NCBI RefSeq assembly: GCF_003046185.1
Contig: NZ_PZZL01000001.1
Span: 558,001-622,000 of the forward strand
DNA length: 64,000 nucleotides
Direction of reading: 5' to 3'
DNA from: Phreatobacter oligotrophus
GTDB lineage: Bacteria; Pseudomonadota; Alphaproteobacteria; Rhizobiales; Phreatobacteraceae
The notes below the pieces were generated by a model. It did no database searches. It saw only the letters and a list, made by a program, of their open reading frames with translations, and was not told where the DNA came from. Positions 36,601-41,038 of the stretch are shown here, one piece after another (the first letter of the stretch is position 1; every line of letters starts with the position of its first letter). The translations under genes were made by a program, and so were the position numbers.

Positions 36601-38092
36601 GTTCGCGTGGTATCTCGCGGCGACGCCGGCGGCCGCCATCGTCAACATGACGCAGCCGGTCATGCTCGGCGTGCCCATTCTCGGGGCCCGGTTCGGCGGG
36701 GCGGCGAAGGCTGCGGCGGCCATGACCAAGGCCGTCAAGGACACCGTCACCGGCTCCGGCTCCATCCAGAACAGCGCCTCGCTGTCCCGCGACGAGCAGG
36801 CGGCCGTGCGCGCCTTCTATGAATCCGGCCTGATCGAGCGCTCGCAGACCTATGACCTCGCCGGCCTTGGCGACACCGGCGTTGAATACTCGCCGCTCCG
36901 GCACCGCGTCATGTCCATCATCGGCTGGGGCTTCCACCGGGCCGAGATCTGGAACCGCGAGGTGACGGCGCTCACCGCCTACCGGCTCGCCCGCGAGGCC
37001 GGCCAGTCGCACCACGCGGCAGTCGACACCGCGCACGACCTGACGTGGAAGGTCAACTTCGACTATTCCAACTCGAACCGGCCGCGGATCCTGCAGGGTG
37101 ACGTCGCCAAGGTGGTCGGCACCTTCCAGAATTTCCAGATCAATATGTGGTATCGGCTCTTCCGCGACCTGCACCAGTCGTTCAAGGGCGACACGCCGCA
37201 GGCTCGCAAGGAGGCGCGCTACCAGCTCGGCGGAATCCTCGGCATGATGGGGCTCCTCGGGGGCGTCACCGGCATAGCCGGCTACAACGTCGCCATGGCC
37301 ATCGCCGGCATGTTCTTCGGCAAGGACGACGACCCGTTCGAGTTCAAGCACCAGGTCGAGCGATCGATCATCGATCTCTTCGGCCCGACCCTCGGCGGCA
37401 TCATCCTCAAGGGCGCGCCTGGCCAGCTCACCGGGCTGGATCTCACCAGCCGCATCGGCATGCCCGACTTCTTCCTGCGAGAGCCCAACGGCAACAAGGA
37501 AGGCGCCGACTGGTGGAAGGAGCTGATGTTCAGCGCCAGCGGTGTCTTCTTCTCGACCATCGCCAACACCATCCGCGGCGGCTACATGATCGCGGAAGGC
37601 AAGACGGCCCGTGGCGTCGAGGTGATCGCGCCAAAGGCGATCCGTGATGTCATGAAGGCCTACCGCTACGCCAACGAAGGCGTGATGAACCAGCGGGGCG
37701 ACGAGGTGGTGTCGAAGGACAAGATCTCCGGGTGGGACCTCATCGCCCAGGCGAGCGGTTTCACGCCGGCGCACATCGCGGAATCGTTCGAGCGCAACAA
37801 GCGGATCCGCGAGGCCAACCAGAACGTGATGAGGGAGCGGCGCGACCTCCTCAACCAGTTCGCCACGGCCTACCGCGTCGGCGATGCCGAGACGCGGGCG
37901 GCCGTGGTTGAGCGCATCAAGCAGTGGAACAACCGCGCTTATGCCCGCGGCGTCGAGATCACCGGCGACACGATGCGGCAGTCCCTGCGCGCCCGAATGG
38001 AGAATGCCGCCCGGCGTGAGGATGGCGTCTTAATCTCCAATGCGACCTTGAACCGGACCCTCCGCGACCGCCTGGGGCAGCGCGTCAACTGA
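24629..38092 (+). CDS. giant polyvalent protein (InPase-like, DNA methylase, SNF2 helicase, zincin, PLxRFG)
   Basis: A 4,487-residue protein, probably packed in the virion and ejected with the DNA. In order: N-terminal EPIRVAPGSLTI motif (from residue 8); hydrophobic helices (about 198-410); inorganic pyrophosphatase-like domain (about 867-1010); disordered Asp/Arg/Gly-rich stretches over two nested genes (about 1018-1228 and 1334-1444); DNA N6-methylase with NPPFG (from 1652); SNF2 helicase with GAGKT (2274-2278), DEAH (2436-2439) and QRDGR (from 2828); zincin with HEAFH (from 3422); PLTRFG (3797-3802); and C-terminal hydrophobic helices. The methylase-helicase core resembles the P1 DarB antirestriction protein. 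GTG start in a hairpin. Confidence 0.9.
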   Translation: MSERNPLEPIRVAPGSLTIDPLFPSTAPKPPQPSPEQVAQVEDARRRDEELAAWQREQEAKAPGRYTIVDERDLAAKQEEWRKQNASGGVAGDTRRAATLGLDSTANALREVVRAIPKVGPAIVDGVDSIDRWMWGRDSETLFNERRERLTAGMTPEMRAAREKQWVEERQNPDGSTSYSMGSAWTDPRSYLSGLAESAAGTAITMVPGAILARGAYVGALARGATEKVAAAAAARTALIAGGISEGVIAGGQTSAEIREAIGKMPEATLQQSEAYRSLIEGGKTPVQARAALTDDLATKGMLIAGVATGIFGGQGDRALAKILAEGVQGGLGRRILSGAGRGVVAEGLLEELPQSVSEQMAKNYALQGADPNQRLMEGVPNAAAGGAVVGGLMGGGMGAAGAAARRNDAPAPAPAIPEPRNAAEAKGQAIGAERGAAPSGPLSSALEYATRQGGTPTTAPDGAPPPGTDVSVTMARGQRLNGRIEGYSPSGEPMVLAEIVDPETGEIRTQTLEVPLSQLAPLRPAAPPPPVPETRPEIVPEIVPGVSGTVAQPAPAQPASQSVPPENPAARPAPGTVPPQDVTAEAAAPVGRIAPTETSQLPPRKDTVPLTERPAMVRPGSRVIVDDPATVGRFGATLQGFSPDGQSAVVRGDGGQELEIPVDRLRVNGVSPEQQQARDLAENPPVERETITGTVPTAREVRGKQIVMPDEKHSRLYDLGKMRHDSKRTLGRGALDLDTDRPMAEQVALAEQFGVSPQRLAQLAEDYRYRVERAAKEATTRTPVKVPTVSDKMLARMKAEDRREEKKRPADPPVVGGASTQALETVSETGQLPEWSAIDAAANEAATSPTNDTPEPTEAQREAGNYKVGRLRLAGLDISIENPAGSTRSGTDPNGRAWSIIMKSHYGYFRGTRGPDKDHIDVFVKPGTGALNDGSPIFVIDQVSPDTKRFDEPKVMLGWQTAGQAKTAYLANYQANWKGLGTLTPTNIAGLKAWFADGDTTKPFADRNTITKEASPNADPQLQARNDGDAGARGVGAPKAEVPESAEPRLPDVRGTRDNRPSGVEEGLSGVLPGDRPASEPGTLGGPDGRDEGVRARERPVGDTDGASAQPPRVREERGEPDRSGGRDTSRPEALDGVREAGARDDTLPSADAGEGTGRDGSSSDQPRRPDDVGARLGAKARGKQIDATGATEPRLESGRNADPSDGPQRPAVDFSGNTFFTADKVEAARARLRAKMRQVNSGIDPETLIDGMTIAGAYIEAGVRSFTDYASRMVSDLGPNVRPYLLSFWEGTRHYPGLDTSGMTSAEESARLHQELMKAPAQAAAPAEEKADGQDAADAGDRGQLAADEAGPVRAPQGERNAGERAARRVEPDDVGDRRAGGRRDAPGRGDGEGPARVPDADEQRTADERGGSRSAGGSSGDVASRQLDAADGRGRAGAGVEPPTEPQPSGGLVAQARPTAYTITDADELGSGGAKAKFRNNVAAIRLLRKLEEEARTATRDEQSVLAKWVGWGGLRPAFARDDGSVAKGWEKEAAELRELMTPEEYRAAESSTRNAHYTAPEIVKAMWSAVDRLGFKGGQILEPSVGAGNFLGLAPPSVRETGRFTGVELDRITGQIAKNLYLDANIQAPMGFEALTVPEGYFDLAIGNPPFGSERVHDKLNRKIANFSIHNYFFAKSVDSLRPGGVLAMVITSRFLDGADTRARAYIAEKADLLGAIRLPNDAFLKNAGTSVTTDIVFLQRRADGVAADTSSWVDVGEYRDREGRKVPLNRYFIDNPDMMLGDFGAYGTMYGPDEPALIAREGDNLPQLVRKAINALPAKVMPAPAAPVVGETPKVPSNVRDALEGSMFLDPDGKIWRRDPDRIGEPQASPADLGNTAAARVAQMIRVRDTFARLRAAQLDPKATDEKIENLRERLNKVYDAHVAKFGPINADANKRLFREDPTWPQISALEDNFDKGISADVAKTTGETPRAPSAKKAAIFTKRTQQPYAPPTTAANAKDALAAVLSEYGRVDMRAMEQIYGQPEADIVAELGSLIFKTPAGIYETADGYLSGNVKQKLAEARRAAEQDPAFRVNVEALEAVQPADIEAVDIDVKSGSPWVPANHVADFINHIIDGTGSKAFYSKLTASWVATPGRASQSASTMWATEEASINRVIDAALNHSRITISYKNADGTMVVDQAATEAANEKVEKVKAEWRRWVWEDDARRDELARIYNDTFNTDVEPRFDGSHLKLPGKVSDDIISFRPHQLNAVWRATQTGSALFDHTVGAGKTFAGIASVMELRRTGRAKKPMVVVPNHLVGQWAADFIKLYPGARVLAPTEKDFDKENRQRLFARILTSDWDAVIVAHSSFKKIGVSAEYEAAYLQDQVTQIMASMQEVRAATGEKSRNVSQLSKQRDALQTRLQKLMEGGGKDAGLVWDDLGIDALMVDEAHEFKNLGFATSMQRVAGLGNPTGSQKASNLAIKIRHLLDKTGGRNLIFLTGTPLSNSMAEMFTVQRYLAGRKLEQMGLAHFDAWARVFGEVVTDWELSPTGQYKQNSRFARFTNVPELMQFYRSFADVIVNDDIKAMLAAQGKRFPLPKVKGGKPTNIAVERSPDQAEFIGIGTEDANGNLQFPKGSLIWRAENLPKKAEKGADNMLKIMSDARKAALDMRLIGQGYGDVANSKVHRAADEMVRIYKAWARDRGTQLVFIDLSTPQAAKSKEAERIRALIAKAEQGDDAAQEALDNLSPDELSALDGKFSVYDDLRQKLIDRGIPPEEIAFIHSANTDLQKQELFGKVRSGRIRFLFGSTPKMGAGTNVQNRLVALHHLDAPWRPSDLEQRDGRGIRQGNELYEQDPDGFEIEILRYATKNTLDARQWQTIEAKARFIEQLRKGNVKERTVEDIGGEASNAAEMKAAASGNPLILEEMTLRQRLRKLDAAMVEHERGQHRVKGAIGASMRETNRIETMMPDMEKDAAAAAETLAGEFTATIRGAKMEKPSEMGLAILNAAKEMLESGAERSPVGSYGPFKLTLQWAHTTSFRLNMAGAMTHEISVGDVKEADPNGLGLKITNTARWLVKEPDQMKARLAALRAELPKLQAQIGPFPQAAEFEETRQKHTEIMAALRPKPKPPAAKPEDAPKDSVKDMDPVATITGAELGVEFRGGEDLPALRTAALAWYKANLMGTTVLMKDGTEVQFGGRGRNKSANGRGDLLLRAVPAIPEILRQGDVVFTEPGNVPRVIERRIVAAPVMLMGEVRRLAVSVHQQADGHWQYDLTFDNERTGGPAINAGGLATREGPVPTLERQPPRRASDPGSGTRSTPDGTAGGSTEGAADRDSVADAAPTLNLMVWGEVPAKTATEAETKATSTVQAAIDRHPLGPMVRLLQASRRVSIVSQAYDGAAPGVQAFTTPDGRISIVAPEISEADVMPVILHEAFHSGVRPLIGDAAWTGLMERLDRLHRQFERSPGKAGEFFAEARRRVGRAGVTGPLTAEEFGAYAIEAYEQAPRALRGWIDDVVGRVKAWALATFGRQIGAVTPAQLRALAAAAIRDQARGIQTAPVVADQNPIKDSVRDVAASAGAMLDKKAVADAVRGAATDIQPALLATVPLNYFSELKRPGMTSVDAYLQFKRQMDTYRGKRHELMVHLAEDWRKFASANRRGAEELSALMHDTTLAKFDPAAMAPDPADSVQIDLGKRWAALPPKAQQIYREVRDAFVEQQKELDDIILANIDKSQLAAQRKVEQAYRANLERIRADRSLTEPEKRERIERLEAQRENDLLRGQWAHKARMTKLRQQFESNRVPSPYFPLTRFGRYFVTIRNGEGDVVSFSRFEREADRRRWVRDNWPKIQQDFPGALKDEGVVDEKGDINAPMDPRLLGEIDILLGEAGVEPGVMDAIWQRYLQSMPDLSIRKRYIHRKGTSGFQQDALKGFASHMFHAAHQMARLKYAGDLTEALNGASDEARRADDPTRATTLVNELRKRHKWVMNPTGGKVAQAITSAMFAWYLAATPAAAIVNMTQPVMLGVPILGARFGGAAKAAAAMTKAVKDTVTGSGSIQNSASLSRDEQAAVRAFYESGLIERSQTYDLAGLGDTGVEYSPLRHRVMSIIGWGFHRAEIWNREVTALTAYRLAREAGQSHHAAVDTAHDLTWKVNFDYSNSNRPRILQGDVAKVVGTFQNFQINMWYRLFRDLHQSFKGDTPQARKEARYQLGGILGMMGLLGGVTGIAGYNVAMAIAGMFFGKDDDPFEFKHQVERSIIDLFGPTLGGIILKGAPGQLTGLDLTSRIGMPDFFLREPNGNKEGADWWKELMFSASGVFFSTIANTIRGGYMIAEGKTARGVEVIAPKAIRDVMKAYRYANEGVMNQRGDEVVSKDKISGWDLIAQASGFTPAHIAESFERNKRIREANQNVMRERRDLLNQFATAYRVGDAETRAAVVERIKQWNNRAYARGVEITGDTMRQSLRARMENAARREDGVLISNATLNRTLRDRLGQRVN
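26222..26277 (+). repeat. 13-base inverted repeat inside the giant gene
   Basis: GTGCCCGAAACCC (26222-26234) and GGGTTTCGGGCAC (26265-26277) are perfect complements around a 30-base loop that itself holds two GCCCGAAAT-like copies. It codes for a Pro/Glu/Val-rich linker (PEIVPEIVPG). It may be an mRNA hairpin or a trace of a small mobile repeat. Confidence 0.7.
27681..28310 (+). CDS. HNH endonuclease nested in another frame of the giant gene
   Basis: A 209-residue protein in the +1 frame relative to the giant gene. The HNH part is clear: MYGARGITVHPEWKKDFLAF, then HSVDRMDGTKGYEPGNVRWA (His67, Asp70, Asn82) and TEQARNR. Two helix-turn-helix-like modules follow (SLTAAEAATQAGLKPSTVYA and SVRAWARKLGVSKSTLLARL), as in homing-type HNH nucleases. 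GC at third codon positions is high in this frame, while the giant frame reads low-complexity here. AAGGAA lies 10 bases before the ATG. Its C-terminus runs into conserved giant-protein coding sequence. Probably a selfish homing gene. Confidence 0.83.
   Translation: MPIRNFKHGMTGTPEHVAWVHLKQRCLNPRSPDFPMYGARGITVHPEWKKDFLAFYREIGPRPSPAHSVDRMDGTKGYEPGNVRWATPTEQARNRPGFVKSVESLTAAEAATQAGLKPSTVYARLARGMTPSQALTQEKAPGGTDPHLISHDGLTMSVRAWARKLGVSKSTLLARLNRGWSPAETLTRPMGPNGRRSTSPATPFSPLTR
28629..28958 (+). CDS. 109-residue phage protein nested in another frame of the giant gene
   Basis: A second gene in the +1 frame inside the giant gene. It begins MAKTPQMREIEDNWRQTKPD, followed by LYARHKANGTLANALHDESS, a pattern known from small alphaproteobacterial phage proteins of unknown function. 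The second half is acidic, ending in PPMDEDEPAQA. A strong Shine-Dalgarno (GAGGAGAAGG) precedes the ATG, and third-position GC favours this frame. The giant frame here is Asp/Arg/Gly-rich linker. Its TAG is followed at once by the conserved methylase N-terminal region of the giant protein. Confidence 0.72.
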   Translation: MAKTPQMREIEDNWRQTKPDLYARHKANGTLANALHDESSRMTSEIDALVAGGMRLDEATERVRPEYLTPTSSEPPMSAEDREALAGQAETWRLANSMPPMDEDEPAQA

Positions 38093-38103
38093 CGAAGAAC
38101 ACA

Positions 38104-38129
38104 AGCCCCGCCGATGGTTCGGCGGGGCT
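38104..38129. terminator. hairpin between convergent genes
   Basis: AGCCCCGCCG (38104-38113) and CGGCGGGGCT (38120-38129), a 10-base stem with a 6-base loop. On the minus strand it is followed by a T-rich stretch (TTGTGTTCTT), on the plus strand not. It separates the giant gene from the convergent antirepressor and probably ends the latter's transcript. Confidence 0.65.
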
Positions 38130-38140
38130 GCTCATGTCGG

Positions 38141-38905
38141 TTAGATCAGCCGCGTCGGTGGCCGGATCAGCTGCGCGAGCTTCGTCAGGCCCTTGGCAGT
38201 CACTCTGACCTGCTCGGTCACCTTCTCGCTGCCATCGGCTCGCAGGACGGTGGTGACCTTGTGCTCGAGGAGTCCGGTGCTCGTCTTCGAATGGAAGCCG
38301 AGATCGTGCGCGGCGCCGTGGCGCCTGTAGATCCAGCCGTTCTGCCGCAGCCAGTCGAAGAGATCCTTCGGCCGCATCTGCAGCGCCTTGGCCGCGTCCG
38401 TGATGCAGAGTGAGCCATCCGCCCGTGCGATCCGCTCCAACGCCTCCTCCGAGGGCAGGAGCTCGGAGACCCGCTTTTCGAGAGCCTCGTGCTTCTCGGA
38501 GTAGGCCAGCAGGAGCGCCCGCAGCTGTGCCGGATCGTTCAGGTTCACCGGCGTCGCCTGCTCCTGGCGGATCTGATCCTCCATGGCATTGAAGGCGGCG
38601 ATATAGCGCCGCTTCCATTTGAGCGCGTCGGCGCCGGTGAAGCCCATCGCGAGAAGCGTGAACCCGTCGCGGTCCATCTCGAAAGAGCGGTAAGTCTGGC
38701 CGTTCTGCGGCTCCAAATAGGGGGTCTGCCGAAAAGTCGGCGGACCCATTTCGGGGTCCGTTTTCAGCAGATTGTCGATGGCGTCGAGCACATGCCGGTG
38801 GTTTTTGCCGAAAACCTCGGCGACGTCGCGGCTAGTCGCGAACACGCGACCATCGCGAACCTTAACGACCGGCGAGGGGGAGGGGGCCGTGGCGACGTCC
38901 CTCAT
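38141..38905 (-). CDS. phage antirepressor, Rha plus KilAC domains
   Basis: A 254-residue protein. The N-terminal Rha domain shows VFATSRDVAEVFGKNHRHVL and YRSFEMDRDGFTLLAMGFTG. A coiled-coil link follows (residues about 115-150). The C-terminal KilAC-type domain shows GSLCITDAAKALQMRPKDLF and WLRQNGWIYRRHG. Proteins of this build counter the phage repressor and promote induction. It is convergent with the giant gene and coupled by ATGA to the upstream small gene. The repressor it would act on is not in the window. Confidence 0.88.
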   Translation of the reverse strand: MRDVATAPSPSPVVKVRDGRVFATSRDVAEVFGKNHRHVLDAIDNLLKTDPEMGPPTFRQTPYLEPQNGQTYRSFEMDRDGFTLLAMGFTGADALKWKRRYIAAFNAMEDQIRQEQATPVNLNDPAQLRALLLAYSEKHEALEKRVSELLPSEEALERIARADGSLCITDAAKALQMRPKDLFDWLRQNGWIYRRHGAAHDLGFHSKTSTGLLEHKVTTVLRADGSEKVTEQVRVTAKGLTKLAQLIRPPTRLI

Positions 38906-39225
38906 GACAGCACCTTCGACAGCGCGAGGACGCGAGACAACACCGTGCGGACGTCTTCGGTAATGAACTCGCCGTCGGCATCAAGGACGACGGCGGCCTG
39001 CGCAGCGAGATCGGCCAAATTCAGCGGCGGAAGAGACAGGATGTCGCGGTCAATGGCCGACAGGCGGCCGCATATGGCATCGATGACGCTCTCGTCGTCC
39101 TCGACGGGGCAGGCGTCGCGAGCAGCGGCGTAGTGTTGCCGCTGTTCGAAGCGGGAGGCAATCGCGCTAATTGCCGATGTCGTGATGCACGTTCCGGGTG
39201 TATAGGCTCTTCCAGCCTGAGACAT
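38902..39225 (-). CDS. small hypothetical protein upstream of antirepressor
   Basis: A 107-residue protein beginning MSQAGRAYTPGTCITTSAIS. The C-terminal part is helical and acidic (PPLNLADLAAQAAVVLDADG). The start at 39225 is preferred to a longer reading because that would run into the divergent promoter region. It overlaps the antirepressor start by 4 bases, so the two are made together. It may regulate or assist the antirepressor; the family is not recognised. Confidence 0.62.
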   Translation of the reverse strand: MSQAGRAYTPGTCITTSAISAIASRFEQRQHYAAARDACPVEDDESVIDAICGRLSAIDRDILSLPPLNLADLAAQAAVVLDADGEFITEDVRTVLSRVLALSKVLS

Positions 39226-39291
39226 GGCTTGCTCCGTGTCGAGGGTTAGGGCCGGCAGGGTGGTTCCAAGCACCTTGTCCGGCCCGGCGAT

Positions 39292-39304
39292 TTGTGTGAC
39301 ACAA
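39292..39304. promoter_or_regulatory. palindromic operator candidate
   Basis: TTGTGTGACACAA, a perfect 13-base palindrome (centre G), lies in the 87-base divergent region between the antirepressor operon and the ribbon-helix-helix gene. A related half-site, TGTAACACA, lies just inside the ribbon-helix-helix gene. It is a good candidate for binding by the ribbon-helix-helix protein encoded next to it. AATATG at its right end could be a -10 element. Confidence 0.6.
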
Positions 39305-39312
39305 TATGCGCC

Positions 39313-39510
39313 ATGTCAATAAATGTAACACAAAAAAAACGCGGGAGGCCCGCCACGGGCCAGATGTCGCACGTGACTGTTCGCTTGCCAGACGATTTGC
39401 TGCCGGCGCTGGAACGGTTCGCCCAGACCTATGAACCACCGCTGTCGCGGTCTGACTCAATTCGCGCGGTCATCGGCTTCTATCTGGCGGAAAAGGGGTT
39501 TCTGAAATGA
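39313..39510 (+). CDS. ribbon-helix-helix DNA-binding protein
   Basis: A 65-residue protein beginning MSINVTQKKRGRPATGQMSH. The RGRP basic tail is followed by a strand and two helices (VTVRLPDDLLPALERFAQTY and SRSDSIRAVIGFYLAEKGF), a standard ribbon-helix-helix pattern. ATG at 39313 is chosen; an upstream start lies in the operator. It is divergent from the antirepressor operon and likely controls it through the palindrome at 39292. The region is lower in GC than its neighbours. Confidence 0.78.
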   Translation: MSINVTQKKRGRPATGQMSHVTVRLPDDLLPALERFAQTYEPPLSRSDSIRAVIGFYLAEKGFLK

Positions 39511-39785
39511 ACGCAGAGGCCGCATATCGAATCGCAAGCACGGCGATGTCCCTCTGGTGGGTAGTCTGGATCAACTCGGTTTTTGCCGTTGGGGGGTTCG
39601 TCATTTCTTTGCGACAGCGGTTTGGCGATCTATTGGACACAGATGCCGGCACACTGTCTCTCGCTGCTATGGCTTTCGGGGCAGGGAACGTGGTGGTAGC
39701 CGTGCTGGCCATTAAGGCCCTGAACAGGGAGGCGGCGCGCCTCGATCCGGCGACTTATGGCCACCGAGACAGCGCCGCGCGGTAG
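39507..39785 (+). CDS. small inner-membrane protein
   Basis: A 92-residue protein with two hydrophobic helices (residues about 12-34, STAMSLWWVVWINSVFAVGG, and about 48-70, LSLAAMAFGAGNVVVAVLAI). It overlaps the ribbon-helix-helix gene by ATGA. GC is lower than in surrounding late genes, as often seen for cargo (moron) genes expressed from the prophage. Possible roles are superinfection exclusion or lysogenic conversion; a holin is less likely as it lies outside the lysis unit. Not recognised. Confidence 0.68.
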   Translation: MNAEAAYRIASTAMSLWWVVWINSVFAVGGFVISLRQRFGDLLDTDAGTLSLAAMAFGAGNVVVAVLAIKALNREAARLDPATYGHRDSAAR

Positions 39786-39802
39786 CGTCACATGAGCGAT
39801 CC

Positions 39803-39811
39803 TGATATGAC
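39803..39811 (+). promoter_or_regulatory. late promoter 4 (lysis cassette), extended -10
   Basis: TGATATGAC forms an extended -10 (TGn plus TATGAC, 39806-39811); no good -35 is seen at 17-18 bases. The leader element starts 10 bases downstream of the -10, like copies 2 and 3. Confidence 0.5.
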
Positions 39812-39821
39812 CGGCTGACGA

Positions 39822-39855
39822 AGCGTAGGACGCGCTCCCCCGACGGAGCGCGCCT
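39822..39855 (+). promoter_or_regulatory. repeated leader element, copy 4
   Basis: AGCGTAGGACGCGCTC (39822-39837) followed by a hairpin: CGCGCTCC (39831-39838) pairs with GGAGCGCG (39845-39852) around loop CCCGAC, and GG pairs with CC past a bulged A. GGAG in the 3' arm is the endolysin Shine-Dalgarno; ATG is one base after the stem. Confidence 0.75.
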
Positions 39856-40677
39856 ATGTCGATCGTCATCACGCCCGCGATGCTGAAGCGCATCGCCCCC
39901 ACGGCATCCCCCGCGATCATCGAGCATCTGGCGCCGGCGCTCACCGCGCGGTTCCCCGAAAGACCCTTCGACGTCACGACCGAGAACCGGGCGGCGCACT
40001 TCCTTTGCCATGCTGCGCATGAGACAGACGGCTTCCGGACCCTCGTGGAGTATGGCGACACGGCCTATTTCCGGCGCTACGACGGTCGAAAGGATCTAGG
40101 CAACGAAACCCCCGGCGATGGTCCGCGCTATCGCGGGCGCGGCATCTTCCAGCTGACTGGCCGGTTCAACTACCGGATCTTCGGCAACAGGATCAGAGTC
40201 GACCTTGAGGGCAACCCCGCGCGCGCCGCCGAGCCCGACATCAGCGTGCAGACCGCGCTCCACTATTGGAACGACCGCCGCCTCAACCCGCTGGCCGACC
40301 GGGACGACATCGTCGCCACCACCAAGAAGATCAACGGCGGCCGCAATGGGCTCGCCGACCGCAAGGCCAAGCTGATCCGCGCCAAGGCTGCGCTGCAGGG
40401 CCGGCCTGCCGCCCAGGCGATCCACGAGATCCGGCAGGAATCGGCCAAGGCTACGACCGCGTCGAAGCGGGCCATCACCGGCACGGCCGCCGCCGGCGGC
40501 ACCGGTCTTGGGACCGGCACGGCCGCGCCGAAGCCGGCCGCCGGCTTCGACTATGGCCTCGCCGCCGTCATCGTCATCACCGTCGCCGCCATGGGCTTCC
40601 TCGGTGTGCGCGCCTGGATGAAGAGCCGTGACGCCAAGGCATTCGCGGCCGACGCCGCGCTCGGCAGCGGGGAGTGA
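39856..40677 (+). CDS. endolysin, GH19-type, with C-terminal membrane segment
   Basis: A 273-residue peptidoglycan hydrolase. The GH19 chitinase/lysozyme pattern is clear: FLCHAAHETDGF (catalytic Glu56), YGDTAYF, RYRGRGIFQLTGRFNY and INGGRNGLADR near residue 160-170. After a Gly/Ala/Thr-rich linker there is a hydrophobic helix at residues 234-254 (GLAAVIVITVAAMGFLGVRA), followed by charged residues. A C-terminal membrane anchor is unusual for an endolysin and would hold it at the inner membrane, with topology not evident. The leader copy 4 controls its start. First gene of the lysis unit. Confidence 0.87.
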   Translation: MSIVITPAMLKRIAPTASPAIIEHLAPALTARFPERPFDVTTENRAAHFLCHAAHETDGFRTLVEYGDTAYFRRYDGRKDLGNETPGDGPRYRGRGIFQLTGRFNYRIFGNRIRVDLEGNPARAAEPDISVQTALHYWNDRRLNPLADRDDIVATTKKINGGRNGLADRKAKLIRAKAALQGRPAAQAIHEIRQESAKATTASKRAITGTAAAGGTGLGTGTAAPKPAAGFDYGLAAVIVITVAAMGFLGVRAWMKSRDAKAFAADAALGSGE

Positions 40678-40681
40678 CGCC

Positions 40682-41038
40682 ATGAAGCGCGGGATCCTCC
40701 GGACAGGCGAGGGCGGGCGGATCTGCTTCCGCTGCCCGGGCTGTGACGAGATCCACGGCATTCAGGTCGGGGAGGGCCCTGGCCCTCGCTGGGGCTTCAA
40801 CGGCGACTATGACCGGCCGACCTTCGAGCCCTCGATCCTGACCCGCTTCACCCGCCGCCTCACCGAGGATGAGATTGACCGCATCATGGCGGGCGAGCGC
40901 CTCGATATCCCGCAGACCGTCTGCCACTCGTTCATCGCCGACGGCCAGATCCAGTTCCTCGGCGACTGCACGCACGCGCTTGCCGGTCAGACGGTTCCCC
41001 TTCCCGACTTCGATGCGCCGCGAGGAGACGCGCCATGA
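40682..41038 (+). CDS. DUF6527-like protein in lysis cassette
   Basis: A 118-residue protein beginning MKRGILRTGEGGRICFRCPG. It contains CPGCDEIHGI, WGFNGDYDRPTFEPSIL and CHSFIADGQIQFLGDCTHAL, a pattern of the DUF6527 group that is often found with phage lysis or tail genes in alphaproteobacteria. Cys and His residues suggest metal binding. The role in lysis is unknown. It lies 4 bases after the endolysin stop and overlaps the holin-like gene by 4 bases. Confidence 0.75.
   Translation: MKRGILRTGEGGRICFRCPGCDEIHGIQVGEGPGPRWGFNGDYDRPTFEPSILTRFTRRLTEDEIDRIMAGERLDIPQTVCHSFIADGQIQFLGDCTHALAGQTVPLPDFDAPRGDAP

Noticed and set aside
24629-38092. The giant gene as several genes joined by a sequencing or reading error
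   Set aside because: The frame is unbroken over 13.4 kb, domain order fits polyvalent proteins, and third-position GC supports the frame outside the two nested genes.
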